A stretch of DNA of 64,000 nucleotides, taken from contig JAHQRK010000006.1 of NCBI GenBank assembly GCA_019828595.1, positions 1,054,001 to 1,118,000 of the forward strand. Reading direction: 5' to 3'. The DNA is from Aphanomyces cochlioides. Taxonomy: Eukaryota > Oomycota > Saprolegniomycetes > Saprolegniales > Verrucalvaceae. Shown piece by piece: positions 19,950 to 31,390 of the stretch; position 1 is the first letter of the stretch; each line of letters begins with the position of its first letter. Both the position numbers and the translations under genes were made by a program. The notes beneath the pieces were generated by a model. The model was not told the origin of the DNA. It saw nothing but the letters and a program-made list of their open reading frames with translations, and made no database searches.

Positions 19950-20134
19950 TGGTCGATTTAATGAAATTTAAACCAATCATTGACAATTAACTATTAATTT
20001 AAGCCAATCAAAAAACAATATTTTTTCGTTTTAACCAATAGAATGCACTGTATCCGAATGACGTGGCATTATGTGGGACGAGTGCTCACGGAGCGAATTG
20101 GTCATATCTCTTTTTGATCCGCGGCGAATACAAC

Positions 20135-20584
20135 ATGGAATCCGAAGCGCCATCCAACGTACCCTTAAACTCGACACCAGCGCCAGGACCGCAATCTAGC
20201 CGCAGCAAGTACGACAAGCTGCCCAAAGCGACAAAACCAAGCGACTCAACCGCATCAAACAAAGGCTCAGCGTCAACTCCACGAAGAAAAGACAAGCGGC
20301 CACAAGTCGAGCCTCGATACTTGGACGTCAGTCGTAGCTCCAACTATATTCGCATTCGAAACCAACAACTCCAACGACGCCGTGAGCTTGAAAGAAGCAA
20401 CTTGCTTCGAACAAACGAGCGCAAAGAACAGTGGCGCATCATGGCCGACCTCAAACTCAAGCAGGAGCAAATCCACCGTCAGTCGATGCTAGAGAGCTAT
20501 GAAGACGACGGCGAGCGCAAAGCAACGCCACAGCGCAAAATACGATCCGCAAAGACTCGTTTGTTCACGCCAACGTCCAAATAG
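20135..20584 (+). CDS. small basic coiled-coil protein, unknown
   Basis: Single exon, ATG 20135 to TAG 20582-20584, 149 residues. The frame is open upstream to 20063 but only from a GTG, so I use the ATG. The first third is low-complexity (Pro/Ser/Thr/Lys), then VEPRYLDVSRSSNYIRIRNQ and a continuous charged helix (QQLQRRRELERSNLLRTNER ... LKLKQEQIHRQ). Highly basic. No signal or membrane segment. Convergent with the RAB3GAP1 homologue (stops 31 bp apart). A cytoskeletal or nucleic-acid-binding role is possible but not shown. Confidence 0.6.
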   Translation: MESEAPSNVPLNSTPAPGPQSSRSKYDKLPKATKPSDSTASNKGSASTPRRKDKRPQVEPRYLDVSRSSNYIRIRNQQLQRRRELERSNLLRTNERKEQWRIMADLKLKQEQIHRQSMLESYEDDGERKATPQRKIRSAKTRLFTPTSK

Positions 20585-20615
20585 ACAAAGTTCAGACTTG
20601 TTAATTCATGCATTT

Positions 20616-23600
20616 CTAAAATTCAGTGTCAGTCAATACGAGTGCGTAGCGCACTTCTTGAGTTGCAAAGTTGACGTAGAATCGACTCACGGCGACAGGA
20701 TCTTTTTCGCTGCTTGTGCCCTCGAATGGCCTTGGTGTTGTATGACGAAGAACATATTCGCGTTCGATGGGAAACCGATGCAGCGGGCCATTTGGATCCT
20801 TCTCGGCCCATACAAGTTTGGACACAACCTCTCGATCGCTGCGTGAGACAACAACTGGGCCCTTTGTCACAACCATGTCGTTGATCAAGAGCGGGGACAC
20901 GTTGGGCAATACATGTCGAACTGCCGCAAGCGTTGCTGTAGTAGTTTCAAGATGTTCAAGCGCTTGCACGAGTTTGTCACATGCGTCGTCAGCGAGAGAT
21001 TTGAGGACTTTATGCTCTTCGGTGGGTTTGATGTCTTCGACGGCAGCGTCATCCAGCGCAGCAATTGCTTTGTTGCACTTTGCTTGAAAGTCGTCTCGTG
21101 CAGTCACAAAGGCTGGAAATTCCGTCAACCAGTCATCCATTTGTTGCCAAAAGACTGAAATGTTTGAAATCGTCGCGACGACCTATACAAGTAGAGGCAA
21201 TGGAAACACTAAACATTGCAATGGTACCATGTGATAAAGCAACGTGGCCGGTGAGATGGTCTCGAGAAAGTGGAAAATCTTTTCAGCTTCATTACCAGCA
21301 TCAAAGAGAGGCTTTTGTTTCTCGGCTGGAATAGCTTGGGCTTGCTGCCACATGAGCTGCCACGGGTTGGCGTCTTGGTGTTTGCTCATTCGCGAAGACA
21401 AATGTCCTTGAGGGAAATTTGTTTTCATGTCAATCGGCTCACTGGGGAGTTCGTGGTCGTTCCAGTCTCGAGGAGAATACCATCGTATGAAATCAGCAAG
21501 GCACGAGTTTGGGTTGGCAGCCTACGAAAAAGAGTCAATTCTGTGAAATAGAGCCCAGAGCATTCAACCTTAAAGGCTTGCATGTCAGACAGCATGGACG
21601 TGCTTTGAATTTGCTGACGGAGCAGGGTTGACTCGGCTGAGACGCCCAATCTACAAGGAGATGAATCAATGCGCTTCACAGTGAAGATTCAAACTTGGAA
21701 AGAATTTCTTGTTGTTCCTTTGCAACGTCTTCAGTGAGAGGCACAGGGTCTTGAGTGATGGGTACATTGAGGACTTGTGTCGGATGGTGGAGTAAATATT
21801 GACCTTCTAATGGTTTCAAGACGCCAATGGCTGGTACATCCTCGACGGAGTCAAAGAACTCATCGTCGTCGTCCACTTCAATGTAGCTTTGCCGACGATT
21901 TAATGGCAAGAGGACATTTCTAAGCAATATAATAGACTCCAACGATGAGAAAGAATACTCATTACCGGACAATGCACATATTGAGCATTTGGAGCTTTTG
22001 ATGGAGTAAATTGAAGTGAAAATCTGGAGTTGGCATTGATATCCCATCCAATGCATCGACATTTCGAGGGGCTAACATTCCATCTCGGCCAATTCCCTAC
22101 GTCAACAGTGCGATCAAAAAGATGAAACATGTCTAACCCAACCATGTGCGGCAATAATTGCTGACTGATCCATTGGTCCCTTAAGGCTCGGACAAATTCG
22201 ACCCACATTAAACACTGCACTTGTAGTTCTTCTACAATCAACAGAACATTACGAAGTCAATCAAGAATCCTCTTACCAGCGTGCATGATGTGGACTGCCA
22301 GTCTCGATGCCAATTGACCAACAACCACTGCATGTTGAAGCCCCGTCGGAGCTGAGCACCACTCGTCGCCTTGCAGCGGTTCTGCTGCCATGAGAGATGC
22401 AATGATCGACGGAACTTGCGCCTTCGATGAATTCACCCATGATCCAATAGCTTGGCCAATGACGGCAGCAGCGCGCGCAGCTGGAACGCGTTGTTCATAC
22501 CTCGTGGGGGATTTTTTCTATGAAGGGTCAGCAGTCAATGTACACAGTAAGCGTACCGGAGAAGAAGTGGAGGCATTTGCAACTTCGTACACGAGAACTT
22601 CTCGACCGACAGTTCTCGCGTTGTGTAAATTGGAGATCAAATGGTCCAGCAATGCCGCCAAAGGAGGCTGGGCTTCTGTAACATCCAAAAGAGAAGTCAG
22701 TAGAAACATCGGTGCTTCCATTGGGTTGAGCGTCGAATGGACAACATTGTCGACGTACATGCCTACGGCTTCAGCATTAATTCGATCCTGGGAGTCTACT
22801 GGCACCTTCTTTTAATCCAGTCCAGCCTGTTTGAAGGGACAATGAAAGCAGCGGTGACTTGACAGGACCCCACTCCATAAACTTCCAAATGGGGTGGTGA
22901 ATATGGTTTAAATCGACGATTTGTCGCCATTCACTCTACAAACCAAGCAGTCAAATACATATGAGGAAAATGTTGTCATACCGGTGGTGTCTCGGCTGTT
23001 GCAGGAGGAACATGCCAGTCGTAATGGTACACAACTGACGCCTCGAACGCATCAAATGTATCAGCAGCAGAGCCAAGCTTGAGACGAAACAAGTCCAACA
23101 AACCGCTCAAGCAATGTTGTGACAAAGGAACCTATCAACCGGCGTTGTGAACAAATTGATAACTGGCAATCTTTGGTACCTCTGACGTTTTGCTTGTGTC
23201 AAAGCGCGTGGAAATGCTACTGTGAAGGCCAGGAACGGCTGCACCGATGTATCGATGCTGGTTCAAATCGCCGACAGCAACAAAAGCAGGTAATGTGCAA
23301 TTGCAATTACCAAGAGCCACGACAAGACTGCTCAAGAGTATATTTACGTCTTCCTCTCGCACACCTGCAGCAGACTCCATCGTAATCGTGTCTTCAGTGT
23401 CGTTATAGGCCAAAAGATGATATCGGTAAAGCACGAGGTATGCATCGCATCCAAAGTACCGATGCATTGATTCAGGCGGCGATTTCAAGTCCAAACGATT
23501 GTCTGCAATGCTCGTTAGCGTCGGTGTAAAGTGAGCATGTCGTTTATGTGGCTCTAGACGCGGTCGGATGTCTTCGCGACAAAGTCGCAGCAGATAATAC

Positions 23601-23776
23601 GCGTTATGGAAATTGTACACTTGAAACTTGTCGTGCAGAATCGACTCTGGAATCGTTCCTTGATCGCTGAGACCCCACTGAAGCAATGAATCTTCGAGCG
23701 CTGCCATAAAACGCTCCCAGTCCGTCTCATTCGTGTAATCTACAAAGCGACTGCTTGGATCTTCCTCGACATCCAT
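20616..23776 (-). CDS. RAB3GAP1: RAB3GAP1 homologue, catalytic subunit of the Rab3GAP/Rab18 GEF complex
   Basis: ATG 23776, TAG 20616-20618, with many introns of about 40-60 bp. The N-terminal exon begins FVDYTNETDWERFMAALEDS, matching the family's conserved start, and contains MHRYFGCDAYLVLYRYHLLA. The catalytic block is spliced near 21530: MQAFKVE, then NPNSCLADFIRWYSPRDW, where the Arg before WYSPRD corresponds to the family's arginine finger. Next come RMSKHQDANPWQLMWQQAQA and IPAEKQKPLFDAGNEAEKI, and the conserved C-terminal REYVLRHTTPRPFEG. Partners with RAB3GAP2 on membranes and acts on Rab3/Rab18-type GTPases in trafficking and lipid-droplet/ER biology. The animal protein is ~980 residues; with introns removed this gene should give about 850-900. 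Exons at 22.8-23.1 kb were not fully traced. Confidence 0.85.
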
Positions 23777-23824
23777 TGTCGCTTTCTCTCTTCTTGCTTT
23801 GATGTGAATGAAAACTTCGACAAT

Positions 23825-23900
23825 TGATACGGGGTGCAGGGGTTCAAGGGTTTAGGGGTTAAATAGAAGGGGTTGAAGGGGTTGAAAAGGCAAATGGTTT
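23825..23900. repeat. GGGGTT-rich degenerate tandem repeat
   Basis: Runs of GGGGTT with CAA, TAG or GAA spacers between the RAB3GAP1 and TMEM209 genes, a spacer of ~145 bp. A similar run lies on the other side of TMEM209 at 25733-25775. Confidence 0.6.
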
Positions 23901-23921
23901 GAAGGTCACTGTATTAAGGAG

Positions 23922-25652
23922 TTAAGAGTCAAAGATCTCTTCAAGCAAGACGTGGAGGTTGATATTGCCAAGATGGCCCTAGAGATGCTTATGAGAAGAT
24001 ACAGCGCAAGGAAACGCACCGATTTAAATTGCTTGACGGCATGCAAGAAGAGCACAATAGCTTGGAAGACGTTGGTTTTACCAGGTAAGATCTCCCACAC
24101 GGCACCATTGGCAATGACTTTGAAATTCGGTGGCGTGGTTTGGCTGCAGAAGATGAGAAACATGCCACGAATGCTGGCGGATTTTGTCGGGGGCGATGGG
24201 GCATAATGCGCTCGTCGAAAGGGGCGATCTGTATCGCACGTGGCCGGCAACACATCGTCCAACATGGCACAAAAGAGATTCATGATCAGCTCAGCGTCAG
24301 AAGGTAGCATCGATTCTTTTGTCCACGGCTTGCCTTTCCACTTGCCACCACTGTCCCATCGGTACGGACCCAAGAAGCCATCTTCGCCAAGCGTTTGGAG
24401 TCGCTCAATGGCATACGTTGTGTTGTATTCTTCCTTGACATCAAAGTATTTCATCAGCTACAGCCAATTTACATCCTCGGGAGCAATAAATAGTCGTACC
24501 GTTTCGTATTCCCTCAATAGATGGATGTTTGGTCGTGTCTTTGAGGCAAAAATTGGCTCGGTGCGACCCATGTTGAGCAGTTGCTTCATCGAGATGTTGC
24601 GAAGAGTTCGGGAAGCTGCTTCACCTGGCACTTGGATGGATAAAACGGGTTGGACAGCTGTGAGATCCACGAGCACGTCACGGCGAAGACCCATTTTCAT
24701 GAGCTCGTCCATGTTTTGAGAGAGATTTCCGAGCACGTCCTGAAGATGTTGGGCCAAGACATGTCGAAGAGTATCGCACAAGTTGCCCATGTGGCGAGGT
24801 TTGATCTTGCATTCAGCGAGCACCTAGGCAAATATGAACGACGCAGATGGACAAAGCGGTACTTCGTGGGCTTTGTCAACATGAGGAGCACTGGAGAGGG
24901 CTGAATCGAGCTCTTTTCGCGCAGGTGGTTTGGCAGTGGGCTTCATGACAGCGTAGGGTTGAGCGTAGAGTCCATTCGGGTTAATGGCCGACGACATTTC
25001 CATGCCAAAACCAAAATTGAGTTTGGAGTCCGACTCGTCTTCAGCAGTCGTTTTCCTTGGCTGGTATTGCGCGAGTTCTTCTGCAGTAGAAACAATAGTG
25101 GGAGTACGAGATGATGTTTTCGAAGATGAAGGGAACTCGTCGACTTCAGGCACGACAACTACAAATAAGTGTCAATCAGCTTGCTTGCATGATTTGTTAT
25201 CGCACATTTCCGTTGACGAAGTCCATTTGAGCTAGCTGCATTCGCTGGTTGGTCGGAAGCAGTAGAGCTTGTTGACGCAGCAATAGTCGCCTGGATATAA
25301 AGTGTGTAAGCTTACTTTGAGGTCTCCAGGCATTACCTGAAATATTGCCACTTGATTGATCACAGCCACATAGAGCGACTTCAGTGCAATCAAGGCACAC
25401 AAAACCACAGCAGTGTATCCTAAGAAACTCTTAATGTAATCGATCGGTTGTCAATGACGCACCAGGCAAGACAATGAAGATACGACGAGCGGTTGTCAAA
25501 GTCGGGGATGTAACTGAAGGCAGGATGCCAAGCAAAACCAGCATAACCAAGAGCGCAATCGCTCCTCGAGACGAAGAGTATTCATTCTCAATCTGAGCAG
25601 CATGCGCTTCCTTTTGCCGCTTCATGAGCACATTTAGGCGTGATCGGTCCAT
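23922..25652 (-). CDS. TMEM209: TMEM209 homologue (CytochromB561_N domain), nuclear envelope protein
   Basis: ATG 25652 (MDRSRLNVLMKRQKEAHAAQ), stop 23922-23924. Two hydrophobic segments near the N-terminus (ALLVMLVLLGILPSV; AVVLCALIALKSLYVAVI after a splice) are the membrane anchor. A Ser/Thr-rich linker follows. The C-terminal domain has LRHVLAQHLQDVLGNLSQNM, LPSDAELIMNLFCAMLDDVL and FKVIANGAVWEILPGKTNVF. A 41-bp intron (23979-24019) yields the final exon SGHLGNINLHVLLEEIFDS, the family's C-terminal motif. In animals TMEM209 is at the nuclear envelope near nucleoporins. Same strand as RAB3GAP1, ~145 bp apart; each probably has its own promoter. Confidence 0.8.
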
Positions 25653-25732
25653 TCCTGCGTCCTTGGTTCGATTGCCTGGACCAATTTCACCGTGTCCACT
25701 ATCCGGATTATCCGGATAAATTAAAAGAGTCT

Positions 25733-25775
25733 TGGGGTTGAAGGGGTTCAGGGGTGTAGGGTTTTGATTTTGGTT
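25733..25775. repeat. second GGGGTT-rich repeat, upstream of TMEM209
   Basis: GGGGTTGAAGGGGTTCAGGG and similar, about 80 bp upstream of the TMEM209 ATG, preceded by TCCGGATTATCCGGATAA, an imperfect palindrome. A repeat of the same kind lies just beyond the other end of the gene. Confidence 0.55.
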
Positions 25776-26147
25776 GAGTTTGACGACGCATCTTACCGTT
25801 AACGTTAATCCATCGTGAACATGAAATTGCTATGGCAGACCTAGGCAATTTTCCATACCTTTAAAGTTGCGCCTCAATAACGCTCTTTTGAAATACTACC
25901 AAATCTAAAGACGCCGTGATCGAAAAGATTACCCAGGCAAAGATAGGTAGATTACGTTCGAATGGTCATCGTAATGATTCATAATGTTTCCCCCAACGAG
26001 ACATCCTGCCGCTCTCTTTGGCTTCTTGCAATTCACGTATGTTAATTTGATGAGTTTCAAGGCTTAGGAGAGCTTCGAGGAGTCTTTGTAAAGTTGCACA
26101 AAGGAATCAAACATAATGTTGCATCTTGATAATCTTTGCAATTAAGA

Positions 26148-27400
26148 TCAATCTGTTCGTGCCGTCGGAGGCTGTTGCTGGTATACTGGATCACTTGAAA
26201 TGCCTTCCGCGCTGCAGTTGGAACTGCAAATTGTGCCACGGAGATAGACGTGATAGCGATCTCGCCACTTGGCTCTGAGTTTCATCGCAATTAATGCCAC
26301 GATCATAAGGAAAATAACACACGAGAGCACGATAAGTCCAATTTTCATGGCACTCACGTTTGGATCTACGTCATATCGTTAATTGCATGCATCATCATTT
26401 ACAAGATCTACCCGGTGGGCTCTCAGGCACTGGAACACAAAGGAACAGACGTGAATGAGGAACGGATTTGTCATACTGAGCTTCACCATTGGGGAGATAG
26501 ACGACGGGCAAATTGTCAATTTGGCGAATAAAGTTTGGATTGCCACAAGCTGCCAATGCATCATAGTACGAATTTGGGTCCATTGTGAGCGTGACGTAGT
26601 TGCCAATTCGCAAGTTCACACTGTTCTCAACAATGGCCTGGGTAATGGGATTTCCGGTCAAATCTCTACCAAGCCAGATGAGATACGATGGTTTGCGCTT
26701 GGTTGTACACTGCCGATAGCTGTAATGTTGGAAAGTTATCGTAGCCCCATCGAATACTCGTCAAGTTATTTCCACGAAAGACACTAACACAATGGTCATT
26801 CTTGCGTCGTCTCACAAGGAATACTCACAGGCGATTCAATATTGGCAAGGAAATTCCCCAGAGCACATTTTGAATCCATGGCAATCCGCCTTGGTTGTAG
26901 CTCACATCCCTACAGTCGTCGTCAGTGTTGACACTACAAGTAATTGCTGACAGAGTTTTCACGGTGAGAGGGGTTTGAATCCACTGACCTCGAAGGGCAT
27001 TGTGGCTCAAGTTCCTACACAAAACAGTCAACCTTTCCACAGCTAGAGGGGTCCTTACAGAAATGCTAGAGTTGGTGGAATGCGGCTTGAAATTTGGCTG
27101 AGGTTGTTGAATGACAGATCGCTACAAAATTTTGTTTGAGCTCATTCTTGATACGAGTTCAATGTACATCCATCGAGCGTCAGGCGGCAAGGCTTGAATA
27201 TCCGAGATGTTGAGATTGGCAAACGAGTACGATTGATTGTCTGCCAGAGGGAAATAGGTGATCGTTCCATTCGCCGTATTATTCAAGCAAGGGACTGATG
27301 AGCCATCATTGCCATTCTGTCGCCAACATTGGGTCAACGTCAGAGATGCGTTCACCGCGGCAGCCATGATGCCCAAGACTTGGAGATGCCCGCGCTTCAT
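26148..27400 (-). CDS. LRR-TM protein A
   Basis: ATG 27400 gives a signal peptide (MKRGHLQVLGIMAAAVNAS) and the family start LTLTQCW. The ectodomain has about five leucine-rich units: LNISDIQALPPDA, DLSFNNLSQISSRIPPTLAFL (two halves), NLSHNALRGQWIQTPLTVKT, DVSYNQGGLPWIQNV and VFRGNNLTSIRWGYDNFP, then DLTGNPITQAIV. A cysteine-containing cap with MDPNSYYDALAACGN follows. A late intron leads to the membrane segment (IGLIVLSCVIFLMIVALIAM) and a ~40-residue basic/polar tail with LRGTICSSNCS. Introns cut at repeat borders, mostly in phase 2 (e.g. TGGAT|GTACAT...TTGTAG|CGAT). No kinase domain. Likely a cell-surface recognition or adhesion protein; ligand unknown. Confidence 0.75.
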
Positions 27401-27575
27401 ACCGGTCGTGGAATTTTCAAGACTTGGTCCGTCAAAAACGTGAACTTTTTGTCAAACAAACCCACAGACCAGACGATTTCTACACCGTACCAAAGTTTTG
27501 TCAAACCGAAGCAACGCCATGTGCAAGGAGCTGAGTCACTGACAGGGACGTGGCAGATAACTGCATCTTCTAGCA

Positions 27576-28735
27576 CTATTGAAGCCCTTGGTAGTTCATC
27601 TTGTCCTCTGCTTGAATTGGCAAATCGCCGTCACTGCGATCGCTGCTGAATCTACGTGCGTCTTGGTGTCCCGCCTCAGAGTAGATCCCTGAAGACGAGG
27701 AAAACGAGGAAACCATCATGGATAGTTCTTGATATCTTGGGTTGACGAGTTGGCCTGGGATCATTTCGAGCAGATTTTTCACTTGCAATCTGTCACGGGT
27801 TGTGTCCAATTCGCCTCCGTTAACTTATCACCGTCGTGACGACGACACTCTCTTGCCAGTAGGCGTAGAGTAAACAGTTGAGATAGTGGTGATCACGCTC
27901 AGCGACTTTCTTGACGACAATCTTTTTATTGAAAGCTCCTTCTTACGCAAGAAATCCACCTTCGAGCAATGTGGTATGCTTGCTTCAATGATCAACAAAG
28001 CAGAACGCAAGAATTGACGCGTTATCTCATCGACAACTCTCCACGGTTTGGGGGACATTTTGGAGGGCCATTGTCCAACTAGCTCAAGGTGCTGGCCCTC
28101 ATGCAACTTAGATAACTGCTGGGGAGGGGTTTGTGTAAAAGCTGCGTTTCCATGACGTGGCGCGCTGCGATTGATGGCTTGATAGTTCAAAGGGAGACAA
28201 TAGCCGCCACAGGATCGCATGGATCCTCGTGTGTGTCGGGATCTATCTTGAGGATTTACGCCCTCAGGGGTGTTGTGGTTGCATATTGTGGCTGATTGGA
28301 ACATCTCATGGTGATTGCCACTCTCAGGTTGAATGCCCAAAGCTGATGGGATCCAGGAAATCGCGAGCTAGTCCATGCATCGTAGATAGATCGAAATATG
28401 CAACACAGAACCTAGCCAGTTGCGTTGGCGAGTTGGACCAGGACCATTTTGGGGCACTTTTTTCACTTGAATCTGCCAGGGATTGTATGATCCACAACCC
28501 ATTTCACCTGCTTCTTACCGGTGATAAGTACCTCCGAATGAGCAGACTAGCAATTCGTAGTGTGAACAAATGAGACACTGTACGCCCAGCAGCTTTCTCA
28601 ACAAAATCAAAAACTTGGTCGACTGAAAGCGACTTGAAGGGCGAAACATTTTTCGCTGTTGCAGCAGATAGGGGGCATCGGGGTGTGATTACTGCTACAG
28701 CGTTTTCAAAGAAGTTCTCTTGAGTGATCTGGTCA
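27576..28735 (-). pseudogene. unrecognised spliced coding region, probably degenerate
   Basis: Minus-strand open pieces with protein-like composition lie between LRR-TM A and B. 28733-28529 reads DDQITQENFFENAVAVITPR ... VDQVFDFVEKAAGRTVSHLF. A 46-bp GT-AG gap leads to IQVKKVPQNGPGPTRQRNWL, and another gap to ARDFLDPISFGH. 28304-27828 is open (WRVVDEITRQFLRSALLIIE), and in a different frame 27930-27833 reads IVVKKVAERDHHYLNCLLYA. I could not join them into one frame from a start codon. No family recognised. Probably a decayed host gene, or one whose introns I misplaced. Confidence 0.35.
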
Positions 28736-28907
28736 TCTAAATGGTCGACTGGAGTTCAACGTCCAGAGCATGGATAGTTGAAATCCCACAGCTTTTTTCG
28801 TAACTTGAGCATGACTTGAAAGCAGCGAAGCTGGCTGGGTGGCCATGCATTTCTCAACTTTCAATGACGAATGGAAAATAACTCTTGAGGCTCTTGTTGA
28901 AATAGGA

Positions 28908-30188
28908 TTACAGTGTTCGCACGACTGGACGTTCTTCCTGGTTTGCTGGATCACTTGATGTATCGTCCACGCTGCAATGGGAGCTACAAGTCGTGCCACG
29001 GAGGTATAACTCATGGCGTTCTCGCCATCTCGTTCTGATGTGGAAGACAACCAGAGCCACCATAACAATCGAAAAACAGCAACCGACCACGATGAGTCCA
29101 ATTTCAATTGCTCTCTGGGTTGGATCTACACATATGAGCTTGTCAGTGTCACGAAGGATTATTTACGAAATATACTTGGGTATGTGTCAAATGCGTACGA
29201 GGCAATTCCCGGGACGCATACATAGAAATACCTCGCTCGGGTCGAATAGTCGAAGTTTACTTCACCTTGTGGGAGATAAGATGTGGGCCATGACATGACC
29301 TGTTGGACATATCTTGCATCGTCCCCGCATGCTCGTAGCGTCTCAATGTAGGAATTTGGGTCGAGGATTAAGGCCCCAGAAGACAAACGATTGTATACAT
29401 TTGCTTCAACCATGACTTGGGAAATTGGATTTGCGCTCAGGTCTCTACAACAAGATTGTGATAACTGCAAGCATGCATTCCACAGCACAGTGCGAATGGT
29501 CGATCCGGGGGGTACGTGTCGAAGCCCAATCTTATGGACGTCAAGTTGTTTCCACGAAACACACTAAATTGCAGCGTCAGTAGAGTGATTTGCTAGCAAG
29601 AACGACTCACAGGCGATACAAGTTTGGAAAGTAAGTTGCCCATTTGATGTTTTCAATCCAAGGCAGGCCTCCTTGGTTATAACTTACATCCCTACAAAAT
29701 TGTCAAGTTGGACATGTCCAGGCGACGCACAGAGTAGTAACAGTGTTGGGCGTCTGAATCCACGAATCTCTTAGAGCATTGTAGCTCAAGTTCCTACAGC
29801 AGCCATTTATTCTTTGAGACCCATTAGTGGACCTTCTTACAGAAACTTGAGTGACGATGGAATGCGGCACGAGATCTGGCTGACGTTGTTCTGTGATAGG
29901 TCTCTGCAAGGCGTGCGTTTAAGGTCACTCAGGGACTAGACCAACTTACATCCATTTAGCATTAGGAGGCAAGTCTTGAACGTCCGAGATGTTGAGATTT
30001 GCGAACGAATACGACGAATACGTTTGATTGTCCGCCAGCGGGAGATAGACGATCGATCCGTTGGCTGTGTTGTTTAGACAAGGCATTAATGAGCTGTTCG
30101 TGTCATTCTGCGTCCAGCACTGTGTCAATATCAAGGACGCTTCGGCTACGGCAGCTATCAAGACCAGGACCGGCGCGAATAGCTGCAT
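28908..30188 (-). CDS. LRR-TM protein B
   Basis: ATG 30188 starts a good signal peptide (MQLFAPVLVLIAAVAEAS); an in-frame ATG 30 bp upstream (30218) is less likely. Then LILTQCWTQN, two N-glycosylation sequons in LNNTANGS, LNISDVQDLPPNAKWM, and the same set of single-exon repeats as A (NLSYNALRDSWIQTP; DVSYNQGGLPWIENI; VFRGNNLTSIRLGFD). A C-terminal cap has LDPNSYIETLRACGDDA. The membrane segment lies in about 29095-29045 and the tail is ELYLRGTTCSSHCS...SSDPANQEE, nearly parallel to A. A and B appear to be recent tandem duplicates in the same orientation. Confidence 0.75.
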
Positions 30189-30659
30189 GTCTGTAATGGA
30201 TGCTTGTGATATGGCCAATGAATTGGCTCCAAATCATCCCAAGCAAGTCGATTTCAAACTTTATTTAGACGTTTTTTATACTTGCCCTGAAATCCCATAC
30301 GAAATCACACAAATTCCAAAGTGAATGCATCGATTGCTTGGGATTGCTATCAGCGCTACGAGTGTATTTAATTACTAGGAGAGTACAGATAGAAGATATG
30401 CTTCACTGGAAGCTATGAATTGTTCATTTCAATGAGCCGAGCCGGATTGATCGAGACGTTCGAAACAAAAGTGTCAATCCACAGTCGGAATGATTAAACA
30501 CAACAATACTGCACTACTTTGAGTCGGGGAGTATCAGAGGAGACGCAATCATATTGAGCGAGCAAATTTGAAGGCATCATCGTGCGTAGCTATGGACTTC
30601 ATCGTCTCCTCTCTGCTTGAGCATACATATCATATTGTATCAATGAATACAAAGTGTCC
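30189..30659. other. intergenic, no gene seen
   Basis: Upstream region of LRR-TM B; short frames only. No clear promoter element recognised. Confidence 0.5.
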
Positions 30660-31110
30660 TTATGACGCTTCGGCCAAATCCCTATCGACTCGATGGGGAT
30701 GATGAAATTGCCAAGGGTCGAATGTTGAACCCTCATCTATGATCAAGAGTATAGGGAATTGGATGGATTGCATCTGGATTTGTTCTTCATGACTGCGCAG
30801 TGCATCAAGACGATTCATAATACCACATGCCACTGCGATCATCGCAGCTCCTGAGTAGCATCGACACATAAACGGCCCAAACAAACGTCACAATAACTAC
30901 CTGAGTAGACATCAAACGAATACTAGTACTGCAAAGACCCAGGGACTAAAACCCAGAAAAATCGAGGAGGCGGATACTCGTTTCGAGGTTCACCTAGAGG
31001 GAGATGGTAGACTGGTGTGAACGTCATTTGGCTAATGAATTGAGCAGCCAGCGGTGGCAGCCAGCCGTATTGCCAAACCAACTTGTATAATCAAATATAT
31101 TTGTGACTCC
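30660..31110 (-). pseudogene. possible decayed LRR-TM copy
   Basis: Minus strand 31080-30945 reads AQFISQMTFTPVYHLPLGEP ... PPPRFFWVLVPGS, which lines up with the C-terminal cap of A (IDNLPVVYLPNGEAQ ... LFLCVPVPESP). It is followed by a weakly hydrophobic stretch (SGAAMIAVACGIMN) at about 30840 where the membrane segment would be. No repeats or signal peptide remain upstream; the Harbinger-type nuclease starts at 31391. The resemblance is partial, so this is tentative. Confidence 0.35.
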
Positions 31111-31390
31111 ATCATTGACGACTCCACTGCTTTGACTTGGTGTCGACACAGAACAAATTTTTGGCAGGTTGTAAGCGCCATCCACGCCTCGATGAAGTCG
31201 AAACCAATTGCAATTTTATTAATTTGACCCTTGCTACGATAACCTCATTCCTTCTCTCAAGGCCCTGGTCGGACAATAACCAGAGCAGGAAAACCCGAGC
31301 AAATAAAACTCGAGTGCTCGCTTCCGGAATTTTATCCGAAAAAGAACTGAATGGGCTGTTTTTCAGTGGTCGGACTTGTGATCTGGTTTC

